NCBI RefSeq assembly: GCF_947172395.1
Contig: NC_069108.1
Location: 1-64,000 of the forward strand
Reading direction: 5' to 3'
Length of the DNA stretch: 64,000 nt
Source: Bicyclus anynana
Lineage: Eukaryota; Arthropoda; Insecta; Lepidoptera; Nymphalidae
The notes under the pieces were generated by a model. That model saw only the letters and a program-made list of their open reading frames with translations. It had not been told where the DNA came from and made no database searches. The first letter of the stretch is position 1. Every line of letters begins with the position of its first letter. Positions 51,601 through 60,049 of the stretch are shown piece after piece. The position numbers and the translations under genes are program-made.

Positions 51601-54600
51601 ATTCAAACTAGCGTGTTCTGAGAGCGCGCTTATACGTAACTTTCAATGCCTAACCATATTCAAAGACTCTTTTCGCTCTAGGTGAGTTCGAAATTTTTCC
51701 GGTACAAAGTCGAAGTACTTGAAAAGTCGAAAATTATGAAATTCAAACTAGCGTGTTCTGAGAGCGCGCTTATACGTAACTTTCAATGCCTAACCATATT
51801 CAAAGACTCTTTTCGCTTGAGGTGAGTTCGAAATTTTTTCGGTACAAAGTCGAAGTACTTGAAAAGTCGAAAATTATGAAATTCAAACTAGCGTGTTCTG
51901 AGAGCGCGCTTATACGTAACTTTCAATGCCTAACCATATTCAAAGACTCTTTTTGCTCTAGGTGAGTTCGAAATTTTTCCGGTACAAAGTCGAAGTACTT
52001 GAAAAGTCGAAAATTATGAAATTCAAACTAGCGTGTTCTGAGAGCGCGCTTATACGTAACTTTCAATGCCTAACCATATTCAAAGACTCTTTTCGCTTGA
52101 GGTGAGTTCGAAATTTTTTCGGTACAAAGTCGAAGTACTTGAAAAGTCGAAAATTATGAAATTCAAACTTGTGTGTTCTGAGAGTGCGATTATACGTTAC
52201 TTTCAATGCCTAACCATATTCAAAGACTCTTTTCGCTTGAGGTGAGTTCGAAATTTTTTCGGTACAAAGTCGAAGTACTTGAAAAGTCGAAAATTATGAA
52301 ATTCAAACTAGCGTGTTCTGAGAGCGCGCTTATACGTAACTTTTAATGCCTAACCATATTCAAAGACTCTTTTTGCTCTAGGTGAGTTCGAAATTTTTCC
52401 GGTACAAAGTCGAAGTACTTGAAAAGTCGAAAATTATGAAATTCAAACTAGCGTGTTCTGAGAGCGCGCTTATACGTAACTTTCAATGCCTAACGATATT
52501 CAAAGACTCTTTTCGCTTGAGGTGAGTTCGAAATTTTTTCGGTACAAAGTCGAAGTACTTGAAAAGTTGAAAATTATGAAATTCAAACTAGCGTGTTCTG
52601 AGAGCGCGCTTATACGTAACTTTCAATGCCTAACCATATTCAAAGACTCTTTTCGCTTGAGGTGAGTTCGAAATTTTTTCGGTACAAAGTCGAAGTACTT
52701 GAAAAGTCGAAAATTATGAAATTCAAACTAGCGTGTTCTGAGAGCGCGCTTATACGTAACTTTCAATGCCTAACCATATTCAAAGACTCTTTTCGCTTGA
52801 GGTGAGTTCGAATTTTTTTCGGTACAAAGTCGAAGTACTTGAAAAGTCGAAAATTATGAAATTCAAACTAGCGTGTTCTGAGAGCGCGCTTATACGTAAC
52901 TTTCAATGCCTAACCATATTCAAAGACTCTTTTTGCTATAGGTGAGTTCGAATTTTTTTCGGTACAAAGTCGAAGTACTTGAAAAGTCGAAAATTATGAA
53001 ATTCAAACTAGCGTGTTCTGAGAGCGCGCTTATACGTAACTTTCAATGCCTAACCATATTCAAAGACTCTTTTCGCTTGAGGTGAGTTCGAAATTTTTTC
53101 GGTACAAAGTCGAAGTACTTGAAAAGTCGAAAATTATGAAATTCAAACTTGTGTGTTCTGAGAGTGCGATTATACGTAACTTTCAATGCCTAACCATATT
53201 CAAAGACTCTTTTCGCTTGAGGTGAGTTCGAAATTTTTTCGGTACAAAGTCGAAGTACTTGAAAAGTCGAAAATTATGAAATTCAAACTAGCGTGTTCTG
53301 AGAGCGCGCTTATACGTAACTTTCAATGCCTAACCATATTCAAAGACTCTTTTTGCTCTAGGTGAGTTCGAAATTTTTCCGGTACAAAGTCGAAGTACTT
53401 GAAAAGTCGAAAATTATGAAATTCAAACTAGCGTGTTCTGAGAGCGCGCTTATACGTAACTTTCAATGCCTAACGATATTCAAAGACTCTTTTCGCTTGA
53501 GGTGAGTTCGAAATTTTTTCGGTACAAAGTCGAAGTACTTGAAAAGTCGAAAATTATGAAATTCAAACTAGCGTGTTCTGAGAGCGCGCTTATACGTAAC
53601 TTTCAATGCCTAACCATATTCAAAGACTCTTTTCGCTTGAGGTGAGTTCGAAATTTTTTCGGTACAAAGTCGAAGTACTTGAAAAGTCGAAAATTATGAA
53701 ATTCAAACTAGCGTGTTCTGAGAGCGCGCTTATACGTAACTTTCAATGCCTAACCATATTCAAAGACTCTTTTCGCTTGAGGTGAGTTCGAATTTTTTTC
53801 GGTACAAAGTCGAAGTACTTGAAAAGTCGAAAATTATGAAATTCAAACTAGCGTGTTCTGAGAGCGCGCTTATACGTAACTTTCAATGCCTAACCATATT
53901 CAAAGACTCTTTTTGCTATAGGTGAGTTCGAAATTTTTCCGGTACTAACTCGAAGTAGCTCAAAAGTCGAAAATTATGAAATTCAAACTAGTGTGTTCTG
54001 AGAGCGCGATTATACGTAACTTTCAATGCCTAACCATATTCAAAGGCTCTTTTCGCTTGAGGTGAGTTCGAAATTTTTTCGGTACAAAGTCGAAGTACTT
54101 GAAAAGTCGAAAATTATGAAATTCAAACTAGCGTGTTCTGAGAGCGCGCTTATACGTAACTTTCAATGCCTAACCATATTCAAAGACTCTTTTTGCTCTA
54201 GGTGAGTTCGAAATTTTTCCGGTACAAAGTCGAAGTACTTGAAAAGTCGAAAATTATGAAATTCAAACTAGCGTGATCTGAGAGCGCGCTTATACGTAAC
54301 TTTCAATGCCTAACCATATTCGAAGACTCTTTTCGCTTGAGGTGAGTTCGAAATTTTTTCGGTACAAAGTCGAAGTACTTGAAAAGTCGAAAATTATGAA
54401 ATTCAAACTAGCGTGTTCTGAGAGCGCGCTTATACGTAACTTTCAATGCCTAACGATATTCAAAGACTCTTTTCGCTTGAGGTGAGTTCGAAATTTTTTC
54501 GGTACAAAGTCGAAGTACTTGAAAAGTCGAAAATTATGAAATTCAAACTAGCGTGTTCTGAGAGCGCGCTTATACGTAACTTTCAATGCCTAACCATATT

Positions 54601-55409
54601 CAAAGACTCTTTTCGCTTGAGGTGAGTTCGAAATTTTTTCGGTACAAAGTCGAAGTACTTGAAAAGTCGAAAATTATGAAATTCAAACTAGCGTGTTCTG
54701 AGAGCGCGCTTATACGTAACTTTCAATGCCTAACCATATTCAAAGACTCTTTTTGCTCTAGGTGAGTTCGAAATTTTTCCGGTACAAAGTCGAAGTACTT
54801 GAAAAGTCGAAAATTATGAAATTCAAACTAGCGTGTTCTGAGAGCGCGCTTATACGTAACTTTCAATGCCTAACCATATTCAAAGACTCTTTTCGCTTGA
54901 GGTGAGTTCGAAATTTTTTCGGTACAAAGTCGAAGTACTTGAAAAGTCGAAAATTATGAAATTCAAACTAGCGTGTTCTGAGAGCGCGCTTATACGTAAC
55001 TTTCAATGCCTAACCATATTCAAAGACTCTTTTCGCTTGAGGTGAGTTCGAAATTTTTTCGGTACAAAGTCGAAGTACTTGAAAAGTCGAAAATTATGAA
55101 ATTCAAACTAGCGTGTTCTGAGAGCGCGCTTATACGTAACTTTCAATGCCTAACCATATTCAAAGACTCTTTTCGCTTGAGGTGAGTTCGAAATTTTTTC
55201 GGTACAAAGTCGAAGTACTTGAAAAGTCGAAAATTATGAAATTCAAACTAGCGTGTTCTGAGAGCGCGCTTATACGTAACTTTCAATGCCTAACCATATT
55301 CAAAGACTCTTTTCGCTTGAGGTGAGTTCGAAATTTTTCCGGTACTAAGTCGAAGTAGCTCAAAAGTCGAAAATTATGAAATTCAAACTTGCGTTTTCTG
55401 AGAGCACGG
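45637..55409 (+). repeat. 140-bp satellite array, right block
   Basis: Continuation of the same array in the same orientation, about 70 monomers. Up to about 53.9 kb it keeps the 2660-bp higher-order pattern. The last part is less regular: one monomer near 53941 reads GGTACTAACTCGAAGTAGCTC, another near 54321 has CGAAGACTC, and the final one (about 55320-55409) has GGTACTAAGTCGAAGTAGCTC and GCGTTTTCTGAGAGCACG before the match ends. More decayed monomers at the edge are usual for satellite arrays, where homogenisation is weaker. Confidence 0.97.
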
Positions 55410-55935
55410 TTCTGACACAGCCACACGGTAAGGAACTCTACAACTTGAGACAGCCGCTATTATATTGCGCTTAGCAACTCACTCAACAATTATATTTTAT
55501 TTATAGATTAGCTATTTTTACTACCCAGACCCGAACCCCCTTCCCCTGGTACGAGCGAGTGGAGCGCACGCTCCAGAAGCCAATCACCCTCCCTATGACC
55601 CCATTTATATAAACTTACTACCCTATTTTTATTTGAGCATAAAACACAGTCACTCAGCTATAGAGGCAAGCCTTTGTAAGATTAAGCCAACCAACTGAAA
55701 GAGCGATCAAAGTTGTCTCTGCTCAACGGCGCTCATTAGCTATGGTCACCTGACCAATCACAACTCTCGCTGAACGCGTTCTTTATTTAAAATTATGACG
55801 TAGAACGGGTCACTCGAGCGTCAACCGCCGAGCGGACAGCATGTCTTTTGATCGGTGAAGGGTGCTCGGCTTAACACTTGGAGAGGTAACCCTTTTTGTC
55901 GAGATTATGTACATACTCATACATAAGTTTTTAAT
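55410..55935 (+). promoter_or_regulatory. Non-repetitive stretch next to the satellite with two CCAAT-TATA modules
   Basis: No gene is recognised. Two similar promoter-like arrangements are visible: CCAATCAC at 55580-55587 with TATATAAA at 55606-55613, and the same CCAATCAC at 55754-55761 with TATTTAAAA at 55784-55792. In both the TATA-like motif follows by about 20-25 bp. A GGAGCGCACGCTCC imperfect palindrome precedes the first module. The short frame from the ATG near 55841 ends almost at once, so any plus-strand transcript would need splicing. This could equally be a decayed LTR or chance in AT-rich DNA. Confidence 0.25.
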
Positions 55936-55987
55936 TTATTGAAAGATAAGGTCACGCTTGACTACAATTATTATTGACGCGCTAATC

Positions 55988-56248
55988 TCAGGAATCGGAC
56001 CATTGATGTAAGATGTCCTTATTGGCGTTTTTATCAACGGTGACACGCGCCCAGATGTGACTGGCATAACCAAACTTAGTTTTATAGGTGTGTAACTGGC
56101 CAAATAACTGACCAGTGTTATTGTAGGCTGCAAACAAATAAACATTACATTTGTGGCGAACTCCTTCGTTCCCCCGCTCATAGGTCTGGCTATCTACATG
56201 TTTACACTTCATAACAGTTTCTCGTGTAGAATTCTGTCGATCGCGCAT
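55988..56248 (-). other. Orphan open frame, possible terminal exon, 86 codons
   Basis: Unrecognised minus-strand frame of 86 codons. The peptide is Tyr-, Asn- and Lys-containing with no motif I can name. Two features make it slightly better than chance: just upstream, the minus strand reads CAGTCTCTCTAG before GCATGCG, a plausible splice acceptor, and about 40-50 bp beyond the stop it reads CAATAAATT, a possible polyadenylation signal. It could be the last exon of a gene or decayed retroelement. An overlapping frame at 55936-56181 on the same strand is not preferred. Low confidence that it is translated. Confidence 0.15.
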
Positions 56249-56279
56249 GCCTAGAGAGACTGTTATGCCGATTCATTAC

Positions 56280-56335
56280 CATTCCACCATTCCACCATTC
56301 CACCATTCCACCATTCCACCATTCCACCAATCCAT
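56280..56335 (+). repeat. CATTCCAC octanucleotide microsatellite
   Basis: Six perfect CATTCCAC units (56280-56327) followed by one degenerate unit. It has no coding sense. Confidence 0.95.
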
Positions 56336-56575
56336 CAGCAACATCTATTTTATAGTCGTTTTATTTTAATACTTTTTTCTATACTTATAATAAAACTGGT
56401 CGAATTCTATACATTTATTCGCAATTTGAGATTTTACTTATATCATTTGTAACACCAAACGTTACCGTGGAATAACGGACGCCAGCGCCATCAAGAATCT
56501 ATACTTACAGTACGAAATCTGTAATTTTTTTACATTCTTTACATTGACGATATTTTGAAAGTTTTGTTGGGGGGC
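56336..56575. other. Unassigned AT-rich sequence
   Basis: No gene or clear element. There are scattered T runs and a GGGGGG run at about 56569, just left of the SINE tail. Confidence 0.5.
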
Positions 56576-56588
56576 ATTTAATTTCTTA

Positions 56589-56865
56589 TCTATACTTCTA
56601 TATAATATATAAAGCTATACTAATATACAAAGCTGAAGAGTTTGTTTGTTTGTTTGATTTGTCGGATTGAATGAACGTGTTAATCTCAGGAACTATTGGT
56701 TCGATTTGAAAAATTCTTTCAGTGTTAAATTATAAAAGATATAATCTATAATCCTATAGGATAGGATTATAGATTATATATCGAGGAAGGCTATAGGCTA
56801 TATAATATCCCCGTACTCTTACGGGAACGAGAACCACGCGGGTGAAACCGCGCGGCGTCAGCTAG
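56589..56865 (+). mobile_element. Short non-autonomous Helitron
   Basis: 277 bp. It begins TCTATACT after an A and ends in CTAG before a T, the Helitron insertion pattern (A, TC...CTAG, T) with no target duplication. A short hairpin, CGCGG/CCGCG with a 6-nt loop (56837-56852), stands 9 nt before CTAG, as Helitron 3' ends require. Internal blocks (TTTGTTTGTTTG, ATCTCAGGAACTATTGG, ATCGAGGAAGGCTATAGG) match the common lepidopteran family as I recall it. It encodes nothing and would depend on an autonomous helicase. Confidence 0.7.
56739..56779. repeat. Perfect 19-bp inverted repeat with a 3-nt loop
   Basis: Arms 56739-56757 and 56761-56779 are exact reverse complements around AGG. It lies between two blocks of the Helitron where, as I recall the family, no such palindrome belongs, so it looks like a later palindromic expansion. 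Confidence 0.9.
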
Positions 56866-56969
56866 TCATCACATAACTGAAACATTGGAGATGCATGCCC
56901 CTGACCGGATTCGATGCTACGCCCTCAGAATCGGAGGCAGAGGTCATATCCACTGGGCTGTCACGGCTC

Positions 56970-57311
56970 ACTGGTTATGTATAAGTATATATAATGTTTA
57001 TGTGTGTGTGAGTAAATAGGATTATCAGTGTTTGAAGCAGTTCATTGGAGCAGCGCGCGGCGTCGAGTAGGCCGAGAGCCGCCGGACGACAGCAGGTGGT
57101 CGGCGACTCGCTCCTGATGACTGCAACATTACTCCGCCAGAGAGATCGCCAATAACAGCTAGCGGACGCGCGCAACTTCGGTCACCCTTAGACCTCCTTA
57201 ATTCGGCCCTGTCGCAAAATCCATTTTTATCGGACGTCTATTAATTATAATTACCTCACTACCAAACATCAAATGCTTTTCGATATTCTGTGATGCGTGA
57301 TCTTTCACTTT
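56970..57311. other. Unassigned stretch with a GC-rich patch
   Basis: A TG-rich run (about 56998-57012) is followed by a GC-rich patch at about 57047-57180 in otherwise AT-rich DNA. On the minus strand the patch has open frames, one running from near 57233 to a stop near 57026, without a recognisable domain or supporting signals. I see no gene I can name. Confidence 0.4.
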
Positions 57312-57687
57312 TTAGGATTCCGTAGTCAAAAGCAACTTTATAATTCCAGCACGTCCGTCCGTCCACGGTTTAGTTCAGAAACTATTAGAATATAATATAG
57401 ATATAATATACTAGAGATATAGAGAGATAGAATATAATATATAAGAGATAGAAAGTTGCCAAATTATCGTAAGTATACATTAAAAATATTGACTAAGTCG
57501 TAAAATAAAATATTAAAAAATATTTCTTTTAGGCTACATATAAAGTAAAATATGTAAATTGAGTATGATTTTTGTCGTCTATCTTAATAGTGTAGGGTAC
57601 CGATATTTTTCTGCAAAATTTTTAAAGTCCCAATTTAATCTACAGAACCCTTCACTGCGCGTGGACCGACACGCATTTGGCCGGTTT
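57312..57687 (+). repeat. Decayed interspersed repeat, lepidopteran type
   Basis: Starts with TTTTTAGGATTCCGTAGTC followed by a CACGTCCGTCCGTCC block, and ends with CAGAACCCTTCACTGCGCGTGG and CCGACACGC then GGCCGGTTT. These paired ends are a common non-autonomous repeat in moth and butterfly genomes as I recall it. The interior is eroded and includes an AT-rich simple stretch at 57388-57450. The short plus-strand frame at 57559-57753 crosses its end and is not a gene. Confidence 0.5.
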
Positions 57688-57721
57688 CATATAATATATT
57701 TAGATACATGCATACAGTGGC

Positions 57722-57865
57722 ATTTTCATACTCTTACTATCGCGTTAACGTAAACGCGATTTTCTAAGGAATTGAAACAGCGCCATCTAGTGGCACTACT
57801 GCACAACTGTTTCAATTCCATATAAATTTGCGTTTACGTCAACGCGATAGTAACAGTATGAAAAT
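57722..57865. mobile_element. Palindromic MITE-like element with 59-bp arms
   Basis: The arms 57722-57780 and 57807-57865 are imperfect reverse complements over 59 bp, with long identical blocks (ATTTTCATAC, TTACTATCGCGTT, ACGTAAACGC, GGAATTGAAACAG). The 26-bp centre contains CGCCATCTAGTGGC. No clear target duplication is visible, so the superfamily is undecided. It encodes nothing. Confidence 0.7.
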
Positions 57866-58030
57866 ATTGAAAACTCCCACTAGGCACACAGGTCTAGAAC
57901 CTAGGACGTTTGATCAGAGCCACTCTCCACGCACTGCACCGCGAGGCAGTCAAGCGAGCGCACATCGACCGATATCACACACGTAACTCGTTCGCTTTGA
58001 TGTCGCTCTGCCGACTGCCTGCGTACGCAC

Positions 58031-58126
58031 GGGAGCACGACAGCAGGGGAGCACGGGAGCAGGGGAGCACGGGTGCACGGGAGCAGGGGAGCACGGGAGC
58101 ACGAGAGCATGGGTGCACGGGCGTAT
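58031..58126 (+). repeat. GGGAGCAC octamer minisatellite
   Basis: Twelve 8-bp units, GGGAGCAC or GGGAGCAG with variants such as GGGTGCAC and GAGAGCAT. It is G-rich on the plus strand. It creates open frames in several phases on both strands, all repetitive and not credible genes. Confidence 0.95.
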
Positions 58127-58186
58127 GTGGATCTTCTCTCGATGTGTATAGTACGTATTGAAAAGGATTTTTCATTTTATTTTATA

Positions 58187-58312
58187 CTAGCCGACACCCC
58201 GCGGTACTTGCGTAGTTCTCGTTCCCGTGAGAATATAAAAATAAAATATCAGTATCTACGTTGCACCCGTGTGAGGCAAGAGGGTTGTTAGTCTATACTA
58301 ATATTATAAAAA
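58187..58312 (-). repeat. Helitron-like fragments
   Basis: ACTAGCCGACACCCCGCGG at 58186 onward looks like the complement of a Helitron CTAG end with its hairpin, followed by CTCGTTCCCGTGAG. At about 58293 a TCTATACTAATATTATAAA start-like block appears in plus orientation. They look like remnants of two copies rather than one complete element. Confidence 0.4.
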
Positions 58313-58429
58313 TTAAAGTTACACTACAGCAGAGGCTATATTGTACCGATTTTACTCTTTGATATCCACTAAGGTTCGTCAGTTGGCACAGGATAATATT
58401 TTTTAACTAACCTCAATTTTGGTCAGTTC

Positions 58430-58668
58430 GTTATCATCCCATATTCGGCTCACTGCTGAGCTCGAGCCTCCTCTCAGAATGAAAGGGGTTAGGCCACCCC
58501 CACCACGCTGGCCCAATGCAGATTAGTGATATTGAATTTCTTAAAATGCACACAACTTTCATTTGTTTACATCACATAACTGAAACGTTGAAGGTGCATG
58601 CTTCGGAGTCGAACCCACACCATCTAGAATCGGAGGCAGAGGTAATATCCACTGGGCTATCACGGCTC
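58430..58668 (-). repeat. tRNA-headed SINE, copy 2, internally deleted
   Basis: On the minus strand the head has GATAGCCCAGTGG (box A) and GGGTTCGACTCC (box B). The tail on the plus strand reads CATATTCGGCTCACTGCTGAG, CCTCTCAGAATG and CCACGCTGGCCCAATGC. The block between GCAGATTAG and TGATATTGAATTTC is missing compared with the family as I recall it and with copy 3. It also holds extra bases (about TTTCATTTGTTTAC) near 58553. Confidence 0.7.
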
Positions 58669-59174
58669 TCTTTGATCAGTTACCGTTAAATAAACAGATA
58701 ATAAGAAATCAAGTCTCATGAGAATTACTATCAACAACTAGTTGGTAAATTTCGTATGTATAAGGATATATGTCCATGAATATATATCAAAGTTAGTGAA
58801 TAAACTTGCTTGCTCTCCCTGTGACTGAAAGGTCAACTGTTTTACTATAAAGATATATATAATCATAACTTTTTAAATATGCCCAATATTCCTGTTCCCC
58901 TCCAACTAGTCGAAAATGTTAAGATTGGGTCCGGCAATACTGGCCTCTGTGTTGAGACCTTCACCGCGAAGCTAGGGAGGCTTCGACTGATGTACATCAG
59001 GGTTAAACGCAAGGGGCATTACTGTTATCTCGGAGCGACTGGAGCGGTGTGAAGAGTCGGGAGTTGTTATGCAAACAGCTTACAGCGCGCTACGTACGTA
59101 GACTGAGAAGGTTGTAGACGAGGGATTCATCATTGACAATTTATGTTCGGTTTACTGGTAGTCTATTGTACGTT
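58669..59174. other. No gene seen
   Basis: AT-rich sequence to about 58915, then a patch of average composition. The only structure noted is a perfect 14-bp palindrome CTGATGTACATCAG at 58987-59000. Confidence 0.5.
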
Positions 59175-59338
59175 GTAGGTTTCCTCGCGATGTTTTTTCT
59201 TCAGCACATTTAAAAAAATATCACGTGTCACAAAAGATATTTAATTTCTTAAAATGTATATACCTGAAAAGTGAGAGGTGCATGTCCCAGATCAGATTCG
59301 AAGAAACAGAGGTGTTATCTGCTTAGCTATTACGGCTT
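59175..59338 (-). repeat. tRNA-headed SINE, copy 3, truncated tail
   Basis: The plus strand reads TTTCCTCGCGATGTTTT, then ATATCACGTGTCAC, ATTTAATTTCTTAAAATG, and GGTGCATGTCCCAGATC up to a decayed head near 59338. Box B (TTCGAA) is eroded. The segment CACGTGTC that copy 2 lacks is present here, which supports the deletion in copy 2. Confidence 0.65.
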
Positions 59339-59840
59339 TAGACAAAAGATGTACGATTTTGACATCATCATATGACTATTTTAACAGTTTATTATAGCAG
59401 GAGAGATATGGAGCTTTGAGCCATCACGCCGCTTCTGTGCGGGATGGCGGGCGGTGTTAATGTTTAATTCAACTACTGTCTATCAGATGTCAATGATAAC
59501 CGAAAGCTTATAAAAGCTCTCCGAAGCACGGGGAGTAACACCACCAGTTTCCCAGAACTCCAGAATAAGAAATTAAACTGGAAGTTTTTTAGAAGAATGA
59601 AAAGTCAGTATTTTATAATAGACTCTGAATTCGAAGCCAGGACTCGTGATCCGAAACCATATAAGTAACTACAGAACCAAACAGGACATTTTGACATAAC
59701 AATACCCTAATCAATATCAGCTTTGATGACTTCATGACCAGCAGGGTTATTATGTATCTCGGTGTACCGTTCAAATAAAGAGTTTTTATCACCATTTGAC
59801 TATGTTTTTTTTTCTTTACAAGAAAATATGTCGTGGCGTT
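59339..59840. other. Unassigned sequence beyond the errantivirus end
   Basis: No gene. A GCTTATAAAAGC inverted motif lies at about 59507-59518, and a GC-rich patch (GGGATGGCGGGCGG) near 59440. Part of this could still belong to the errantivirus 3' LTR, whose outer end is not fixed. The short minus frame at 59613-59795 has no support. Confidence 0.4.
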
Positions 59841-60049
59841 AGTTAATGAACGGGACGGGATAACTCGCTTTTTAAAAAATTGAAAATGAAAAGTGATACA
59901 AAGAAAAGTCAGGAAACGGACAACCGTTCGCTAAGAGCGTTGGTACAAAAGTGATTTTAATTCTAACTGAAAGTTTACATTAAGGTGATTATCTTAATAG
60001 CTACTGAAGACGATGAGCCTCCTGGAGCAGGCGTTACGCTGATATAACT
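59841..60049 (-). repeat. Errantivirus 3' LTR, inner edge firm, outer edge tentative
   Basis: The LTR begins at 60049 on the minus strand with AGTTATATC, directly after the polypurine tract; errantivirus LTRs often begin with AGT. A candidate outer end is CATTAACT at 59841, giving AGTTA...TAACT ends and 209 bp. An initiator-like TCAGTT lies at 59965-59970 (minus). No perfect AATAAA is seen inside, which argues that the true LTR may be longer. The 5' LTR needed to settle this is outside the window. Confidence 0.4.

Larger units (their letters stand above)
34419..53900 (+). repeat. 2660-bp higher-order repeat (19 monomers), split by the copia element
   Basis: The CTTGTGTG/GTGCGATT/ACGTTAC variant occurs at 34419, 37079, 39319, 39879, 46848, 49508 and 52168. 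The spacings 34419-37079, 46848-49508 and 49508-52168 are each exactly 2660 bp. 37079-39319 is 16 monomers and 39319-39879 is 4 monomers, so the middle has been trimmed or duplicated. A second marker, TTTTTGCTATAGG followed by GAATTTTTTT, recurs at about 50275 and 52935, also 2660 bp apart. The copia element (41193-45636) interrupts this domain, so the higher-order form predates the insertion. Confidence 0.9.
56576..56969 (-). repeat. tRNA-headed SINE, copy 1, split by a Helitron
   Basis: The head (56867-56969) reads on the minus strand as a tRNA-like Pol III region: CAGCCCAGTGG as box A, GACCTCTGCCTCCGATTC between, and a degraded box B (TCGAATCC). The body resumes left of the Helitron with TTTAATTTCTTA on the plus strand (56576-56588), which is the next conserved block in the family, as seen in copies 2 and 3. 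Deleting the Helitron brings the two parts together. Confidence 0.7.

Noticed and set aside
1..55409. CENP-B box or centromere call
   Set aside because: The TTCGAAATTTTTTCGG region resembles the box only loosely and lacks the central A and final CGGG. Lepidoptera are holocentric, so a point or regional centromere is not expected.
55936..56181. 81-codon minus-strand frame
   Set aside because: It overlaps the slightly better supported frame at 55988-56248 and has no motif.
56867..56969. A real tRNA gene
   Set aside because: It has box A and B resemblance only, no cloverleaf acceptor stem, and recurs as a SINE head in two other places.
56975..57175. 66-codon minus-strand frame in the GC-rich patch
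   Set aside because: Open only because GC-rich DNA has few stops; no recognisable motif and another frame is equally open.
57901..58291. Four open frames over the GGGAGCAC minisatellite
   Set aside because: Repetitive Ala/Arg/Gly/Pro/Ser peptides produced by the octamer repeat in several phases on both strands.
59613..59795. 60-codon minus-strand frame
   Set aside because: No domain, no signals, and next to the uncertain LTR end.
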